Source: Olleya sp. Bg11-27
Lineage (GTDB): Bacteria; Bacteroidota; Bacteroidia; Flavobacteriales; Flavobacteriaceae
Assembly (NCBI RefSeq): GCF_002831645.1
Contig: NZ_CP025117.1
Coordinates: 627,514 to 691,513, forward strand
Length of the DNA: 64,000 nt
Reading direction: 5' to 3'
The notes beneath the pieces were generated by a model. It saw only the letters and a list, made by a program, of their open reading frames with translations. It searched no databases and had not been told where the DNA came from. Positions 45,862 to 56,132 of this stretch are shown in pieces. Positions within the stretch are counted from its first letter, which is position 1, and each line of letters starts with the position of its first letter. A program made the translations under genes and the position numbers.

Positions 45862-47706
45862 TTATACTGTATCTATTTTTTCGACATCTAAAGGTTTTCC
45901 TAAATACACTAAATAATACCCTTCTTTTGCGTTTTCAATATCTGTGTTATAAGATGAAATAATATGCAGTTCGCCTTCATCATCTTTAATAAATAAAGGA
46001 ATGATATCTCTATCTGCATTTGTCGTTTTTATTAAATCTAACAAATGTTCTTTATCAATAATTTCAATTTCTTGAATGCTCGGAAACTTTTTTGTAACCT
46101 CTGTTAATCTATTAAAATCATCCTTATGTGAAAATAAACCTTCCTGTGGATTATTATTGTCATCCAACATTTCTTCAGTCGAGACTAATCTAAAAGCACC
46201 ATTCTCTCCAAACTGTTTAGAAAACTTGTTAATAGCATATTTATTAATCTCGTTATTACCCGTAAGCGCCATTAAATAGCCGACATCATTCAGCTCGATA
46301 TTGTCTGTAAGCGTTTCCGAATAAATATTAGTATTAATAGCTTCCAAACCTAACTCTTGCGCTTTATTAATGTTATTTTGATTACTATCAATCAACACCA
46401 CATGTCTTCCATGAGATTCTAAATAATGACCAATTAATCGTGAGACTTTAGAGGCTCCAACAATTAAAATCCCATTAGATTCTTTTAAAAAGACGCCCAC
46501 TAATTTAGCAAAAACTCTGGCAGTCGTTGCATTTAAAAGTACCGTTCCTAAAACGATAACAAACACCAAAGGTGTAATGTACTCTGCTCCTGTTATGCCT
46601 TTACTAGCTAATTTTAAGCCAAAAAGAGAAGCAATCCCTGCAGCAACAATACCACGTGGTCCAACCCAACTGATAAATAGTTTTTCGTTAAACTTAAGTT
46701 TAGAACCGTGCGTGCTTAAAAACACACCAATAGGTCTAATAATCAAAATTATTACAGCAAAAAGTGCTGCTGTTTTCCAATTATAAATTAATAATAACTC
46801 GCTATAATTAATATTTGCTGCCAGTAGAATAAAAAGTATAGAAATCAATAACACACTCAACGATTCTTTAAAATATAACAAGTCTTTTAAATACGGTGAT
46901 TTTGAGTTACCCAAAACCATTCCCATAACTACTACCGCAAGCAATCCGGACTCATGTGCAAATACATCAGACAATACAAAAACACCTAACACAGCTGCTA
47001 ATGCAAATACATTTAGCAAATAATGTGGCACCCATTTTTTATTAATAATAAAGTTTAAAGCATGCGCAAACGTAAAACCAAAAGTAGCTCCAAATAGTAC
47101 AATTTTACCAAACTCAATTAACGCCGTTTTAGTAAACTCGCCTCCAGCATCTACGCTTATAAATTCAAAGACCAATACCGCAACTAAAGCGCCAATAGGA
47201 TCAATTAAAATCCCTTCCCATTTTAAAACGGTAGAGATATCTTTTTTAAGTGGTATGTTTCTTAAAATAGGAGTAATTACAGTGGGTCCCGTAACAATTA
47301 TTAATCCAGAAAATAGAAATGAAATTTCCCAAGTCAGACCAAAAATATAATGTGCAGCAGCACCAGCTCCAAAAAAGGTTACTAAAGAACCTAATGAAAT
47401 AAGTTTTGTAATCACAGGTCCTACATTTTTAATTTCACTCATTTTTAAGGTTAAACCACCTTCAAAAAGAATGATACTTATCGCTAAGGACACAAAATAA
47501 AATAAGCTTTCTCCAGGAAACAAGCCCTCTTCACCATTCCAAATGGGTTCTATCCACTTGGTTCCGTCTTCACTTAAAAACTCAGCAGCAATTGGGCCAA
47601 CTAATAAACCGATTAATATCAAAGGTAAAATAGCAGGTATTTTTAATTTCCATGCCATCCATTGTGCTAGTATCCCTAAAATGATGATTCCTCCTAATTC
47701 TAACAT
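45862..47706 (-). CDS. Cation:proton antiporter with C-terminal NAD-binding (TrkA-N-like) domain
   Basis: It is 614 aa. The N-terminal about 400 residues hold 10-13 transmembrane helices of the Na+/H+ exchanger superfamily (ILFEGGLTLKMSEI, LSGLIIVTGPTVITPILR, WVGPRGIVAAGIASLFGLKLA). From about residue 415 a Rossmann-type domain begins (ILIVGASKVSRLIGHYLES, VVLIDSNQNN), as in K+/Na+ efflux proteins sensing nucleotides. The ion (Na+ or K+) cannot be named. It converges with the receptor unit. Confidence 0.9.
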   Translation of the reverse strand: MLELGGIIILGILAQWMAWKLKIPAILPLILIGLLVGPIAAEFLSEDGTKWIEPIWNGEEGLFPGESLFYFVSLAISIILFEGGLTLKMSEIKNVGPVITKLISLGSLVTFFGAGAAAHYIFGLTWEISFLFSGLIIVTGPTVITPILRNIPLKKDISTVLKWEGILIDPIGALVAVLVFEFISVDAGGEFTKTALIEFGKIVLFGATFGFTFAHALNFIINKKWVPHYLLNVFALAAVLGVFVLSDVFAHESGLLAVVVMGMVLGNSKSPYLKDLLYFKESLSVLLISILFILLAANINYSELLLIYNWKTAALFAVIILIIRPIGVFLSTHGSKLKFNEKLFISWVGPRGIVAAGIASLFGLKLASKGITGAEYITPLVFVIVLGTVLLNATTARVFAKLVGVFLKESNGILIVGASKVSRLIGHYLESHGRHVVLIDSNQNNINKAQELGLEAINTNIYSETLTDNIELNDVGYLMALTGNNEINKYAINKFSKQFGENGAFRLVSTEEMLDDNNNPQEGLFSHKDDFNRLTEVTKKFPSIQEIEIIDKEHLLDLIKTTNADRDIIPLFIKDDEGELHIISSYNTDIENAKEGYYLVYLGKPLDVEKIDTV

Positions 47707-47876
47707 TCAGTTTACGTTTTTTGTGAAAATACTAATTCTTTAATTCTACGTCTATATTTTAACCCAAATTTAGAGTAAAAAGTTGAGTTTTGAATCTTAA
47801 GCTTCCTTAGCTCTCAATTTTTTTAAACTTAAAAAAAGAGTATCTTACAATTTTTCAAAAACCATTAATAACTCAA

Positions 47877-48725
47877 GTGTCTTTAAAACCTTTTAAAACT
47901 ATCGGAATTGGTGTCGCGTTTTCGCCTAACCTAAAAGCAAATCTTTATGAGGCTGCTAGGCTATCCCTATTTTTTGAGGCTAAATTGGTCATGATTCATA
48001 TTGGAGAGCAGTCTGAAGATAAGTTAAAAACTTTAAAAATTATTTTAAACACTTTTAAAAAAGATAATCTTGAGTATGAAGTCGTTTTTAAATCGGGAAA
48101 TCCTGTAGATGCGATTTTAAGTACATCTCAAGAAAAAAACTTTGACTTACTTATTATTGGTGCAGCCAAACGTGAAAATTTTGTAAAATACTACGTCGGG
48201 TCTATTGCTAGAAAAATTACTAGACAAGCTAAATGTAGTTTGTTACTGTTAATAAATCCTTCTATTGAAAGATTACCGTGTCGACATATTGTAGTTAACG
48301 GGTTGGAAGATCCTAAAACGGAACAAACCATTGCTTCTGCTTTTTATGTCGCTTCCAAATTAAATGCCGAACAGTTGACTATTGTTGAAGAAATTAAACA
48401 AAACCAAATTGATATCAAAGTCGATGATGACAAATCATTAAGACACGCAAACATTATAAAAGCAAGGATTAGTAATCGTGAAACTTCACGAATTAATCAT
48501 ATTATCGAAAATCTACCAAAAGCACATACTAACAATATTGTTATAAAATCGCAACCCATTTTTGGAACTCAAGGATATTCCATTGGCCACTATGCGCAAA
48601 TTAAAAGAGCGGATTTATTAGTGATGAATGCGCCAACAAAAATGACCTTTTGGGATCGCTTATTCCCACACGATATAGAACATATTTTAACCGAACTTCC
48701 AACAGACGTCTTAATTATTCAATGA
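47877..48725 (+). CDS. Universal stress protein family, coupled to a SulP transporter
   Basis: It is 282 aa, long enough for two UspA folds. It starts at GTG (no nearby ATG). The first half has the Usp phrase LLIIGAAKRENFVKYYVGSIARKI and CSLLLLI; the second ends DLLVMNAPTKMTFWDRLFPHDIEHI then LTELPTDVLII, the usual C-terminal Usp strand pattern. The stop overlaps the SulP start by 4 nt (ATGA). Partnership with a transporter suggests regulation of ion or bicarbonate uptake. Confidence 0.85.
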   Translation: MSLKPFKTIGIGVAFSPNLKANLYEAARLSLFFEAKLVMIHIGEQSEDKLKTLKIILNTFKKDNLEYEVVFKSGNPVDAILSTSQEKNFDLLIIGAAKRENFVKYYVGSIARKITRQAKCSLLLLINPSIERLPCRHIVVNGLEDPKTEQTIASAFYVASKLNAEQLTIVEEIKQNQIDIKVDDDKSLRHANIIKARISNRETSRINHIIENLPKAHTNNIVIKSQPIFGTQGYSIGHYAQIKRADLLVMNAPTKMTFWDRLFPHDIEHILTELPTDVLIIQ

Positions 48726-50908
48726 GCCCAAAACAGAATAACATAAAGACCTTTTTTAAAGCATTACCTAAAAATATTTTTTCTGGTTTTGTGGTCAGCC
48801 TTATCGCTTTGCCTTTAGGCTTAGGACTGGCTATGGCTAGTGATGCACCTCCGATTTCTGGTGTAATTGCTGCCGTAATTGGTGGTATTGTGGTTTCTAT
48901 TTTAGGCGGTAGTAATGTTACTATTGCTGGTCCAGGAAATGGATTAGTGGGTGTTCTTTTAGGCACTATAGCAACCTTAGGACTAGAAAGCGCTTATGCT
49001 GCCATAATTTGTTCCGGTGCCTTACTATTAGTATTAGGTTTTTTAAGATTAGGAAAATTAGCAGATTTCTTTCCATCTTCAGCAATACAAGGCATGTTGG
49101 CTGCCATTGGGTTAATTATTTTAGGAAAACAGTTTCATATTATGCTGGCACATAGGATAAAACGTGAAGATACTATTGACTATCTTTTTGAGATTCCGTT
49201 TACCTTAAATGATGCCATTCATTACCAAAATACAGGCTTAATTTATGCAGCTTTAGCCGGAGTTATTAGTTTTTTAATTATGATATTTTATTCTAAAATC
49301 AGAAATAAATATCTACAACTTATTCCGGCACCGATGTGGATTGTTATTCTATCTATAGGTTTTAGTTATTATTTTGAATTAGTAGCGCACGAAGCTAACC
49401 CAATCGCTCTTAAATACATGATTTCTGGTATACCAGAATTTTCAGAAATCGTATCTCAAATTCCAACTGTTAACTTTAGTAAAATAGGTACATTTCCATT
49501 CTGGACAAGTGTTTTCGCACTAACACTTATTGCGAGTATAGAATCTTTATTAAGTATCAAAGCGGTGGATAAATTAGATCCTGAAAAACGCAGAAGTAAT
49601 GTTAATCGTGACTTAAAAGCTTTAGGTTTAGCGACTGTAGGAAGTGGCTTTTTAGGAGGTCTTAACGTAGTAACTGTTATTGCAAGAAGCTCTGTTAATG
49701 TCAATAATGGCGGTAGTAACAGGTCCTCTAACTTTTTTCACGCATTATTTTTAGTGATTTTTATTGTACTATTTAGTACGCAATTAACACGTATTCCATT
49801 GCCCGCTTTAATGGCTATATTGGTTTATACAGGGTATAAATTAGCCTCTCCAGAAAACATTAAAAAGATTTTCAGAATTGGTAAAGAGCAATTAATTATC
49901 TTTTTTGTAACATTAATTGTAACCCTAAAAATTGGATTAATCTCTGGTATTTTATCAGGTGTGTTTATTACCTTTATTATACATATTGTTATTAATAAAA
50001 ACGTCACTTTATTTGCTAAAAACTGGCTAAAACCAAATGTCTTAATGTTTCAAGAAGATGCTCATTATTACGTTAGCGTCAAACATTTTTGTAGCTTTTT
50101 AAATTTCTATAAATTAAAAGCAAAACTAGACGCTATTCCAGAAGACGAAGACGTGATTTTAGACTTTTCATTATGTCAATTTGTAGATCACACCGTCATG
50201 GAAAATCTAAATAATTACCAAGAATTATTTACCAAACGTGGTGGTCATTTTGAAGTATTAGGATTAGATTTACATGATACTGAATCTGAGCATCCTTTTG
50301 CACTGCGTCGCTTATTACCAGTACCAAAACTTATTAAAAACAGCTTAACACGTCGTCAAACGACTATTGAAGAATTGACTACAGATTTTGATTTAAATTA
50401 CGATTCTAAAAAAGAACGTGACACCCTATTTTTAAATAACTTTTTATTTTTTAGAACGAAGCAAATTAATTACATATACAACCAAATCCATAACAAAGAT
50501 AACTCCTTAAACCTATTTGATATCGAATTTTCTGAAGGAGAATTTATTGCCAAAGAAGTCGTGCGTAGTACCATGCTTCATATAAAATTAGATAAAGATA
50601 TTCCTGAATTTACTTTAGACAGAGAAGGTTTTTTAGAAAAAGTATATGCGTTTGCTGGTTTTAAAGATATTCCTATTAAAAATCATACGGATTTCTCTAA
50701 TCGCTTTTATTTATTAGGTGAGGATTCTAAAGCTATACAACGCTTTTTTACAAATGAAATTACACACTTTTTTGAAAGCAACCCGTATTATCATATCGAA
50801 TCTAACGGTAAAGATTTACTAATCTTTGGAAGAGAACGTCTAGCTAGTATTAAAGAAATTAAAGCGCTTTATGACTTCGGAAAACGACTTAAACAAGTGA
50901 TTTCTTAA
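48722..50908 (+). CDS. SulP-family anion transporter with STAS-like domain and C-terminal extension
   Basis: It is 728 aa from the ATG at 48722; the longer frame from 48650 only overlaps the Usp gene. The transmembrane SulP core (about 15-430: LIALPLGLGLAMASDAPPISGV, GPGNGLVGVLLG, and ASIESLLSIKAVDKLDP) belongs to bicarbonate/sulfate transporters. A STAS-like segment follows (about 445-530: VILDFSLCQFVDHTVMENL). Beyond it is a further 190-residue C-terminal region without a motif I recognise (LPVPKLIKNSLTRRQTTIEE and on). Substrate not determined; bicarbonate is plausible for a SulP with a SDAPPISG-type start. Confidence 0.9.
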   Translation: MSPKQNNIKTFFKALPKNIFSGFVVSLIALPLGLGLAMASDAPPISGVIAAVIGGIVVSILGGSNVTIAGPGNGLVGVLLGTIATLGLESAYAAIICSGALLLVLGFLRLGKLADFFPSSAIQGMLAAIGLIILGKQFHIMLAHRIKREDTIDYLFEIPFTLNDAIHYQNTGLIYAALAGVISFLIMIFYSKIRNKYLQLIPAPMWIVILSIGFSYYFELVAHEANPIALKYMISGIPEFSEIVSQIPTVNFSKIGTFPFWTSVFALTLIASIESLLSIKAVDKLDPEKRRSNVNRDLKALGLATVGSGFLGGLNVVTVIARSSVNVNNGGSNRSSNFFHALFLVIFIVLFSTQLTRIPLPALMAILVYTGYKLASPENIKKIFRIGKEQLIIFFVTLIVTLKIGLISGILSGVFITFIIHIVINKNVTLFAKNWLKPNVLMFQEDAHYYVSVKHFCSFLNFYKLKAKLDAIPEDEDVILDFSLCQFVDHTVMENLNNYQELFTKRGGHFEVLGLDLHDTESEHPFALRRLLPVPKLIKNSLTRRQTTIEELTTDFDLNYDSKKERDTLFLNNFLFFRTKQINYIYNQIHNKDNSLNLFDIEFSEGEFIAKEVVRSTMLHIKLDKDIPEFTLDREGFLEKVYAFAGFKDIPIKNHTDFSNRFYLLGEDSKAIQRFFTNEITHFFESNPYYHIESNGKDLLIFGRERLASIKEIKALYDFGKRLKQVIS

Positions 50909-50980
50909 TAAAACCTTAATATTATAACCCATCTCTTGGTTATTTAGTAATTTGCAGAGCCTTTTTAAATTCAATTTACA

Positions 50981-51841
50981 ATGAAATTACATCCAATACA
51001 AGCAGGTCATTTTAAATTAGATGGCGGTGCCATGTTTGGTGTTGTCCCTAAATCTTTATGGACCAGAACCAATCCAGCAGATGCTAATAACATGATAGAT
51101 ATTGCAGCGCGCTGTTTATTAATTGAAGACGGTAATCGTCTGACGTTAATAGATACAGGTATGGGAACCAAACAAAGCGATAAATTTTATGGTTATTATA
51201 ACTTATACGGAGACGACACATTAGAAAAATCTTTAAACACTGCCGGTTTTTCTTCAAATGATGTCACAGATGTTTTTTTGACGCATCTTCATTTTGACCA
51301 TTCAGGTGGTGCTTTTAATTATAATAAAGATCATACAAAGTTAGAATCTGCTTTTAAAAATGCTCATTTTTGGTCTAATAAAGACCATTGGAAATGGGCA
51401 ACAGAACCTAATCGTCGTGAAGTCGCTTCGTTTTTAGAAGAAAACATACTTCCAATGGAACAAAGTGGTCGTTTAAAATTTACAGATATTCCGCAGGATG
51501 ATATTTTAAAGAATTCAGCACTGGGTTTCGACATCTTTTATGCCAATGGACATACAGACAAACAAATGATTCCTATGATTAATTATAAAGGAAAAACCAT
51601 TTGTTTTATGGCCGATTTATTACCAACAGCTGGACATTTACCATTGCCTTTTGTTATGGGTTACGATACAAGGCCACTATTGACCTTAGACGAAAAAGAA
51701 AAATTTCTCAATTTAGCAGCGGACAATAATTATTACTTATTTTTGGAGCATGATGCTCATAATCAAATTATCACTGTACAACATACAGAAAAAGGAGTCC
51801 GACTAAAAGACACTTTTACCTGTAATGATATTTTTAACTAA
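50981..51841 (+). CDS. Metallo-beta-lactamase-fold hydrolase
   Basis: It is 286 aa. The metal motif is THLHFDHSGG (HxHxDH, about 102-111). Further metal ligands are GHTDKQM (His) and FMADLLP (Asp), and LFLEHDAHNQII provides the last His. The overall pattern is AHL-lactonase/glyoxalase-II-like, with LLIEDGNRLTLIDTGMG near the start. No substrate can be assigned. It is 139 nt upstream of the next start (subtilase at 51869 is 27 nt after its stop), so the two may share a message. Confidence 0.85.
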   Translation: MKLHPIQAGHFKLDGGAMFGVVPKSLWTRTNPADANNMIDIAARCLLIEDGNRLTLIDTGMGTKQSDKFYGYYNLYGDDTLEKSLNTAGFSSNDVTDVFLTHLHFDHSGGAFNYNKDHTKLESAFKNAHFWSNKDHWKWATEPNRREVASFLEENILPMEQSGRLKFTDIPQDDILKNSALGFDIFYANGHTDKQMIPMINYKGKTICFMADLLPTAGHLPLPFVMGYDTRPLLTLDEKEKFLNLAADNNYYLFLEHDAHNQIITVQHTEKGVRLKDTFTCNDIFN

Positions 51842-51868
51842 CGAACTAACTAATCAAAATAAATTATA

Positions 51869-53485
51869 ATGAAGATTACCTACAAACCAATTGTATTGTC
51901 CGCTTTTGCAGCATTAGTATTATCTAGTTGTGGTGGAAGTTCTCCAATATTATCTACACCCATAGAGAATATTATCAATACACCAATGAAAGAGTCTCCC
52001 TTAACAGACATGGAAGCACACAATTGGGGTCATTTAGACTTAGCAAAAGACACCATTCCCGGTATGGCTGTTGATAAGGCTTACGCCGAAATAATTAAGA
52101 ATAGAAAAGGACAGCAGATTATAGTTGCTGTTATAGATTCAGGAATAGACATTACGCACGAAGATTTAGATGGTGTTATTTGGACAAATCCAAAAGAAAT
52201 TGCTGGAAATGGAATAGATGATGATTACAATGGATATGTCGATGATATCCATGGATGGAACTTTTTAGGAGATGCCTATGACGAACAATTAGAAATGACT
52301 CGTATAGCAGCAACATTGGATACAAGTCTTCCAAGATATGCAGAAGCTAATGCAGAGTTAGAAGAAGCATATCAAAGTGCTTTAAGTGGGAAAAAGCGTT
52401 ACGATCAAATTTATGAAAAGGTTAGTAGTGCTAACAAAGTTCTAGCTGCCCATTTCAAAAAGTCTGATTACACACCTGAAGAAGTAAATGCTATAACTAC
52501 AACAGAAGGGTCTGACTTAGCAACAGCGGTTGCTGCAGCTAAATTTATGTATGCTAATGGGATGACTTCTATGCCTGATGCAGAAGAGCAAATGAAGGCT
52601 GGTGTAGAATATTTTACAGACCAATTAAATGCAAACCTTAATAAAGAATTTAAAGGACGCAAAACAGGAGATAATCCTGACGATTTTAATGACAAAATAG
52701 GTTACGGTAATGCTAACGTTATGCCAACTAAAAAATCTGAGAGTCATGGTACACACGTTGCTGGTATTATTGCTGCAGAACGCAACAATGGTTTAGGTGT
52801 AAATGGGGTTGCTAACAATGTGAAAATTATGGCAATTAGAGCAGTACCTAATGGAGATGAATACGATAAAGATATTGCAAAAGCTATTAGATATGCAGTA
52901 AATAATGGTGCTAAAGTAATTAATGGTAGTTTTGGTAAAAGCTATTCTATGCACCCAGAATGGGTAAGAGATGCTATTAAATATGCTAGTGATAATGGAG
53001 TCATTTTTGTTCATGCTGCAGGTAACGATAGTAAAGATGTAGATACTGAAGCAAACTTTCCTGACGATAATGTAAACGATGTAGAGCTATCAAATACTTA
53101 TATTCGTGTTGGGTCTTTAGCACCTAATTATGGTAGTAAAATGGTATCAGGATTTTCTAACTACGGTAAGAAAAATGTAGATGTATTTGCTCCTGGTTCA
53201 GAAGTTTATTCTACAGTTCCAGAAAACGAATATAAATCAATGGGGGGCACAAGTATGGCTTCTCCTGCTGTAGCTGGTGTTGTTGCTTTAGTTTGGTCTC
53301 AATACCCAAAACTAACTGCTCCTCAGGTAAAACAAATTATAATGGATTCTGGCTTAGTTATACCTTCCAAAGTCATTGTTGGTGGAGATGCTAGTAACGT
53401 ACAACCATTTGCTAATTTAAGCAAATCTGGTAAAATTGTAAATGCTTATAACGCTTTAATTTTAGCATCACAAGTTCCTAAATAA
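51869..53485 (+). CDS. Subtilase-family (S8) serine protease, lipoprotein with a large insertion
   Basis: It is 538 aa. Lipoprotein signal MKITYKPIVLSAFAALVLSS with Cys21. The catalytic triad is Asp90 (VAVIDSGID), His293 (SHGTHVAGI) and Ser462 (GGTSMASPAVAG). The Asp-His distance is about 203 residues, against roughly 30-45 in classical subtilisin. The insert has a helical, Glu/Ala/Lys-rich part (EEAYQSALSGKKRYDQIYEK) that may be coiled coil. A following terminator ends the unit. Confidence 0.92.
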   Translation: MKITYKPIVLSAFAALVLSSCGGSSPILSTPIENIINTPMKESPLTDMEAHNWGHLDLAKDTIPGMAVDKAYAEIIKNRKGQQIIVAVIDSGIDITHEDLDGVIWTNPKEIAGNGIDDDYNGYVDDIHGWNFLGDAYDEQLEMTRIAATLDTSLPRYAEANAELEEAYQSALSGKKRYDQIYEKVSSANKVLAAHFKKSDYTPEEVNAITTTEGSDLATAVAAAKFMYANGMTSMPDAEEQMKAGVEYFTDQLNANLNKEFKGRKTGDNPDDFNDKIGYGNANVMPTKKSESHGTHVAGIIAAERNNGLGVNGVANNVKIMAIRAVPNGDEYDKDIAKAIRYAVNNGAKVINGSFGKSYSMHPEWVRDAIKYASDNGVIFVHAAGNDSKDVDTEANFPDDNVNDVELSNTYIRVGSLAPNYGSKMVSGFSNYGKKNVDVFAPGSEVYSTVPENEYKSMGGTSMASPAVAGVVALVWSQYPKLTAPQVKQIIMDSGLVIPSKVIVGGDASNVQPFANLSKSGKIVNAYNALILASQVPK

Positions 53486-53498
53486 CAAATCAATAATT

Positions 53499-53533
53499 AA
53501 AAAAGCCTCAACGTCACTGGTTGAGGCTTTTTT
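53499..53533 (+). terminator. Intrinsic terminator after the subtilase gene
   Basis: Stem aaaaagcctcaa and ttgaggcttttt with loop cgtcactgg, followed by a T tract. It lies in the gap before the M1 peptidase. Confidence 0.9.
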
Positions 53534-53550
53534 ATTTTAATTTAAATTCA

Positions 53551-55374
53551 ATGAAAAAATTACTTCTTTTAGTTACTGTTTTTAGTTTTTTTACAGCCTG
53601 TAAGACTACTAAACAAACTGTTTCTGTTTCTGGAAACACGATAGATTCTAAATCTACTTATTGGCAACAACACGTCGATTATAAAATGGATATTGATATG
53701 GATGTTAATACCTATCAATACAAAGGAAAGCAAACGTTGGTGTATACCAACAACTCTCCAGATGTTTTAGATCGTGTGTATTACCATTTATACTTTAATG
53801 CCTTTCAACCGGGTAGCGAAATGGATGTACGCTCTCGCACCATTGCTGATCCAGACAAACGTGTTGGAGATCGTATTAGTAAATTAGCACCAAATGAAAT
53901 TGGTTATATCAAAGTAAACAGCTTAAAACAAAACGGTAAAACTTTAGATCACGATACGGTGGGGACCGTTTTAGAAGTAGATTTAGCTAAACCAATCCAA
54001 CCAGGAGAAAGTGTAACTTTCACCATGGATTTTGACGCACAAGTACCACAACAAATTAGACGATCTGGACGTGATAATGCTGAAGGTGTAGCATTATCTA
54101 TGACGCAATGGTACCCTAAATTAGCAGAATATGATTTTGAAGGATGGCATGCGGACCCATACATCGGACGTGAGTTTCATGGTGTTTGGGGAGATTTTGA
54201 AGTTAACTTAACTATTGATAAAAATTATATTGTTGGAGGTACTGGTTACCAACAAGGAGACGCTACAATAAAAGGAAACAAAAAAACATTACGTTTTAAA
54301 GCACCAAAAGTACATGACTTTACATGGGCTGCAGATCCTGATTATATTCACGATACTATGCAAGTACCAAATGGTCCTATGCTTAACTTTTATTATAAAA
54401 AAGATTTACCAGCTGAGAATTTACAATTTTGGAAAGATTTACAACCTAAAACAGTGCAATTAATGCAGTATTTTTCTGAAAACGTTGGTCAGTATCCTTA
54501 CGATCAATATTCAGTTATACAAGGTGGTGATGGTGGTATGGAGTATGCCATGTGTACATTAATTACAGGTAAACGTAAATTTGGTAGCTTAGTTGGTGTA
54601 ACAGCACATGAAATGGCACATACATGGTTTCAATTTTTATTAGCTTCAAACGAAGTTAAACACGAATGGATGGACGAAGGTTTTACAAGTTATATCAGCG
54701 ACTATGCAATGGATGCTATTAATAATACTAAATTAAAAAATCCCGCAGCTAGTGCTTATAATGGCTATTATTATTTAGTGAAATCAGGAAAAGAAAAACC
54801 ACAAACAACACATGCCGATCGTTACGAAACTAACATGGCTTATGGTATTACAGCTTACAATAAAGGCTCTGTATTTTTATCTCAATTAGGTTATGTTATC
54901 GGAAAAGAAAACTTAAAGAAAACAATTAAAAAGTATTTTGATGATTTTTCTTTTAAACACCCAAGACCATTGGATATTATTCGCACTGCAGAAAAAGTTT
55001 CTGGTCTAGAATTAGATTGGTACCTAATGGATTGGACACAGACTACTAATACAATCGACTATGCTATTAATTCAACAGAAGAAAATAATAGCATTACAAC
55101 CGTTAATTTAGAACGCAAAGGTTTAATGCCAATGCCTATAGACATAGCAGTAGAATATACTGATGGAACTACAGAGCAATTCTACATACCATTACAAATG
55201 ATGCGTGGAGAAAAGCCAGTAGCAACAACTACTAAAATATTAAACGATTGGGCTTGGGCGATACCAACCTACAGTTTTAGTATCAGTAAATCAAAAAGTT
55301 TGATTAAATCTATTACTATAGATCCAAATCAATTAATGGCAGATATTGATAAAACAAACAATACAATAAACTAA
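53551..55374 (+). CDS. M1-family metallopeptidase, lipoprotein
   Basis: It is 607 aa from the ATG at 53551 (MKKLLLLVTVFSFFTAC; the longer frame from 53521 starts with TTG inside the terminator). Zinc motif HEMAH (His353, His357), with the third ligand Glu in EWMDEGF about 20 residues later. The GGMEYAM exopeptidase motif (GAMEN type) precedes it. The N-terminal beta domain is like aminopeptidase N. Likely a secreted peptidase recovering peptides. Confidence 0.93.
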   Translation: MKKLLLLVTVFSFFTACKTTKQTVSVSGNTIDSKSTYWQQHVDYKMDIDMDVNTYQYKGKQTLVYTNNSPDVLDRVYYHLYFNAFQPGSEMDVRSRTIADPDKRVGDRISKLAPNEIGYIKVNSLKQNGKTLDHDTVGTVLEVDLAKPIQPGESVTFTMDFDAQVPQQIRRSGRDNAEGVALSMTQWYPKLAEYDFEGWHADPYIGREFHGVWGDFEVNLTIDKNYIVGGTGYQQGDATIKGNKKTLRFKAPKVHDFTWAADPDYIHDTMQVPNGPMLNFYYKKDLPAENLQFWKDLQPKTVQLMQYFSENVGQYPYDQYSVIQGGDGGMEYAMCTLITGKRKFGSLVGVTAHEMAHTWFQFLLASNEVKHEWMDEGFTSYISDYAMDAINNTKLKNPAASAYNGYYYLVKSGKEKPQTTHADRYETNMAYGITAYNKGSVFLSQLGYVIGKENLKKTIKKYFDDFSFKHPRPLDIIRTAEKVSGLELDWYLMDWTQTTNTIDYAINSTEENNSITTVNLERKGLMPMPIDIAVEYTDGTTEQFYIPLQMMRGEKPVATTTKILNDWAWAIPTYSFSISKSKSLIKSITIDPNQLMADIDKTNNTIN

Positions 55375-55394
55375 TTTTAGTTTATACTATAATT

Positions 55395-55432
55395 AAAAAA
55401 GCTACAACCTCTGTTGTAGCTTTTTTATTTTT
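55395..55432 (+). terminator. Intrinsic terminator after the M1 peptidase gene
   Basis: Stem aaaaaagctacaac and gttgtagctttttt around a short ctct loop, then further T residues. Confidence 0.9.
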
Positions 55433-55476
55433 GAAACGGTTATATTTGAATTAACTTAATTTTTAAAATCCCTTAA

Positions 55477-55986
55477 ATGAAACACATCACAATTGTATTA
55501 CTCTGTATTATTGCACTTAGTTGTAAAGAAGAAAAGAGACAAATAGCAACTCCAAAAAACACAAAAACAGAAACGACAACCAGCAATCAAAAAAAAATAA
55601 AACCGGGTGAAACAGTAGACAAAAAGGTAAATATTGCATTTTTAAAGAATATTAAAAGTTTAAAAAACGACACCTCTAGTAATCCAATAGCAACATTTAA
55701 GACAGAAGCCTCTACCTCTGCTAAAGAAATTATAAGTTTAAATAAAGCCAACATTAGTGCTGCTTTAGATAAAGCCAAAAATTTTAAATATGCTGTTATT
55801 ACAGTGGCAGACCACACTATAGTAAAATTAGATTTACACGATTGTAAACCATCTGGTTCTTGGAGTGCTTGTATGCCAAAAGCAGAAGGTTACATTAAAA
55901 AAGGAGAGCTAATCTATCAAAATGATTATGCTAATAATATTATAGGTTTGCCTGGTAGACAAGACTGTCAATTGTATTTATTTTAA
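55477..55986 (+). CDS. Predicted lipoprotein, unknown function
   Basis: It is 169 aa. Lipoprotein signal MKHITIVLLCIIALSC with Cys16. A Lys/Thr-rich linker is followed by a C-terminal part with four Cys (KLDLHDCKPSGSWSACMP ... RQDCQLYLF), suggesting a disulfide-stabilised outer-face domain. Not recognised. The 146-bp gap to rnpA holds a small palindrome (agtgtct-ga-agacact) near 56036. Confidence 0.7.
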   Translation: MKHITIVLLCIIALSCKEEKRQIATPKNTKTETTTSNQKKIKPGETVDKKVNIAFLKNIKSLKNDTSSNPIATFKTEASTSAKEIISLNKANISAALDKAKNFKYAVITVADHTIVKLDLHDCKPSGSWSACMPKAEGYIKKGELIYQNDYANNIIGLPGRQDCQLYLF

Positions 55987-56132
55987 AACAGTACAAATTT
56001 ATAATTTCCTTTAATTTGTATATTCGCATTTAATTAGTGTCTGAAGACACTTACGTCCTAAATTTAGCTAAAAATTAGTACTAAAAACTAAGACAAGCGA
56101 TACTAACAATAGCCCTAATACACTATACCATA

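Noticed and set aside
45765-45962. Plus-strand ORF of 65 codons between the receptor and antiporter genes
   Set aside because: It overlaps the antiporter 3' end and has random composition with no features.
48650-48721. Longer SulP start
   Set aside because: It overlaps 72 nt of the Usp gene in another frame; the ATG at 48722 gives a stop/start overlap typical of coupled genes.
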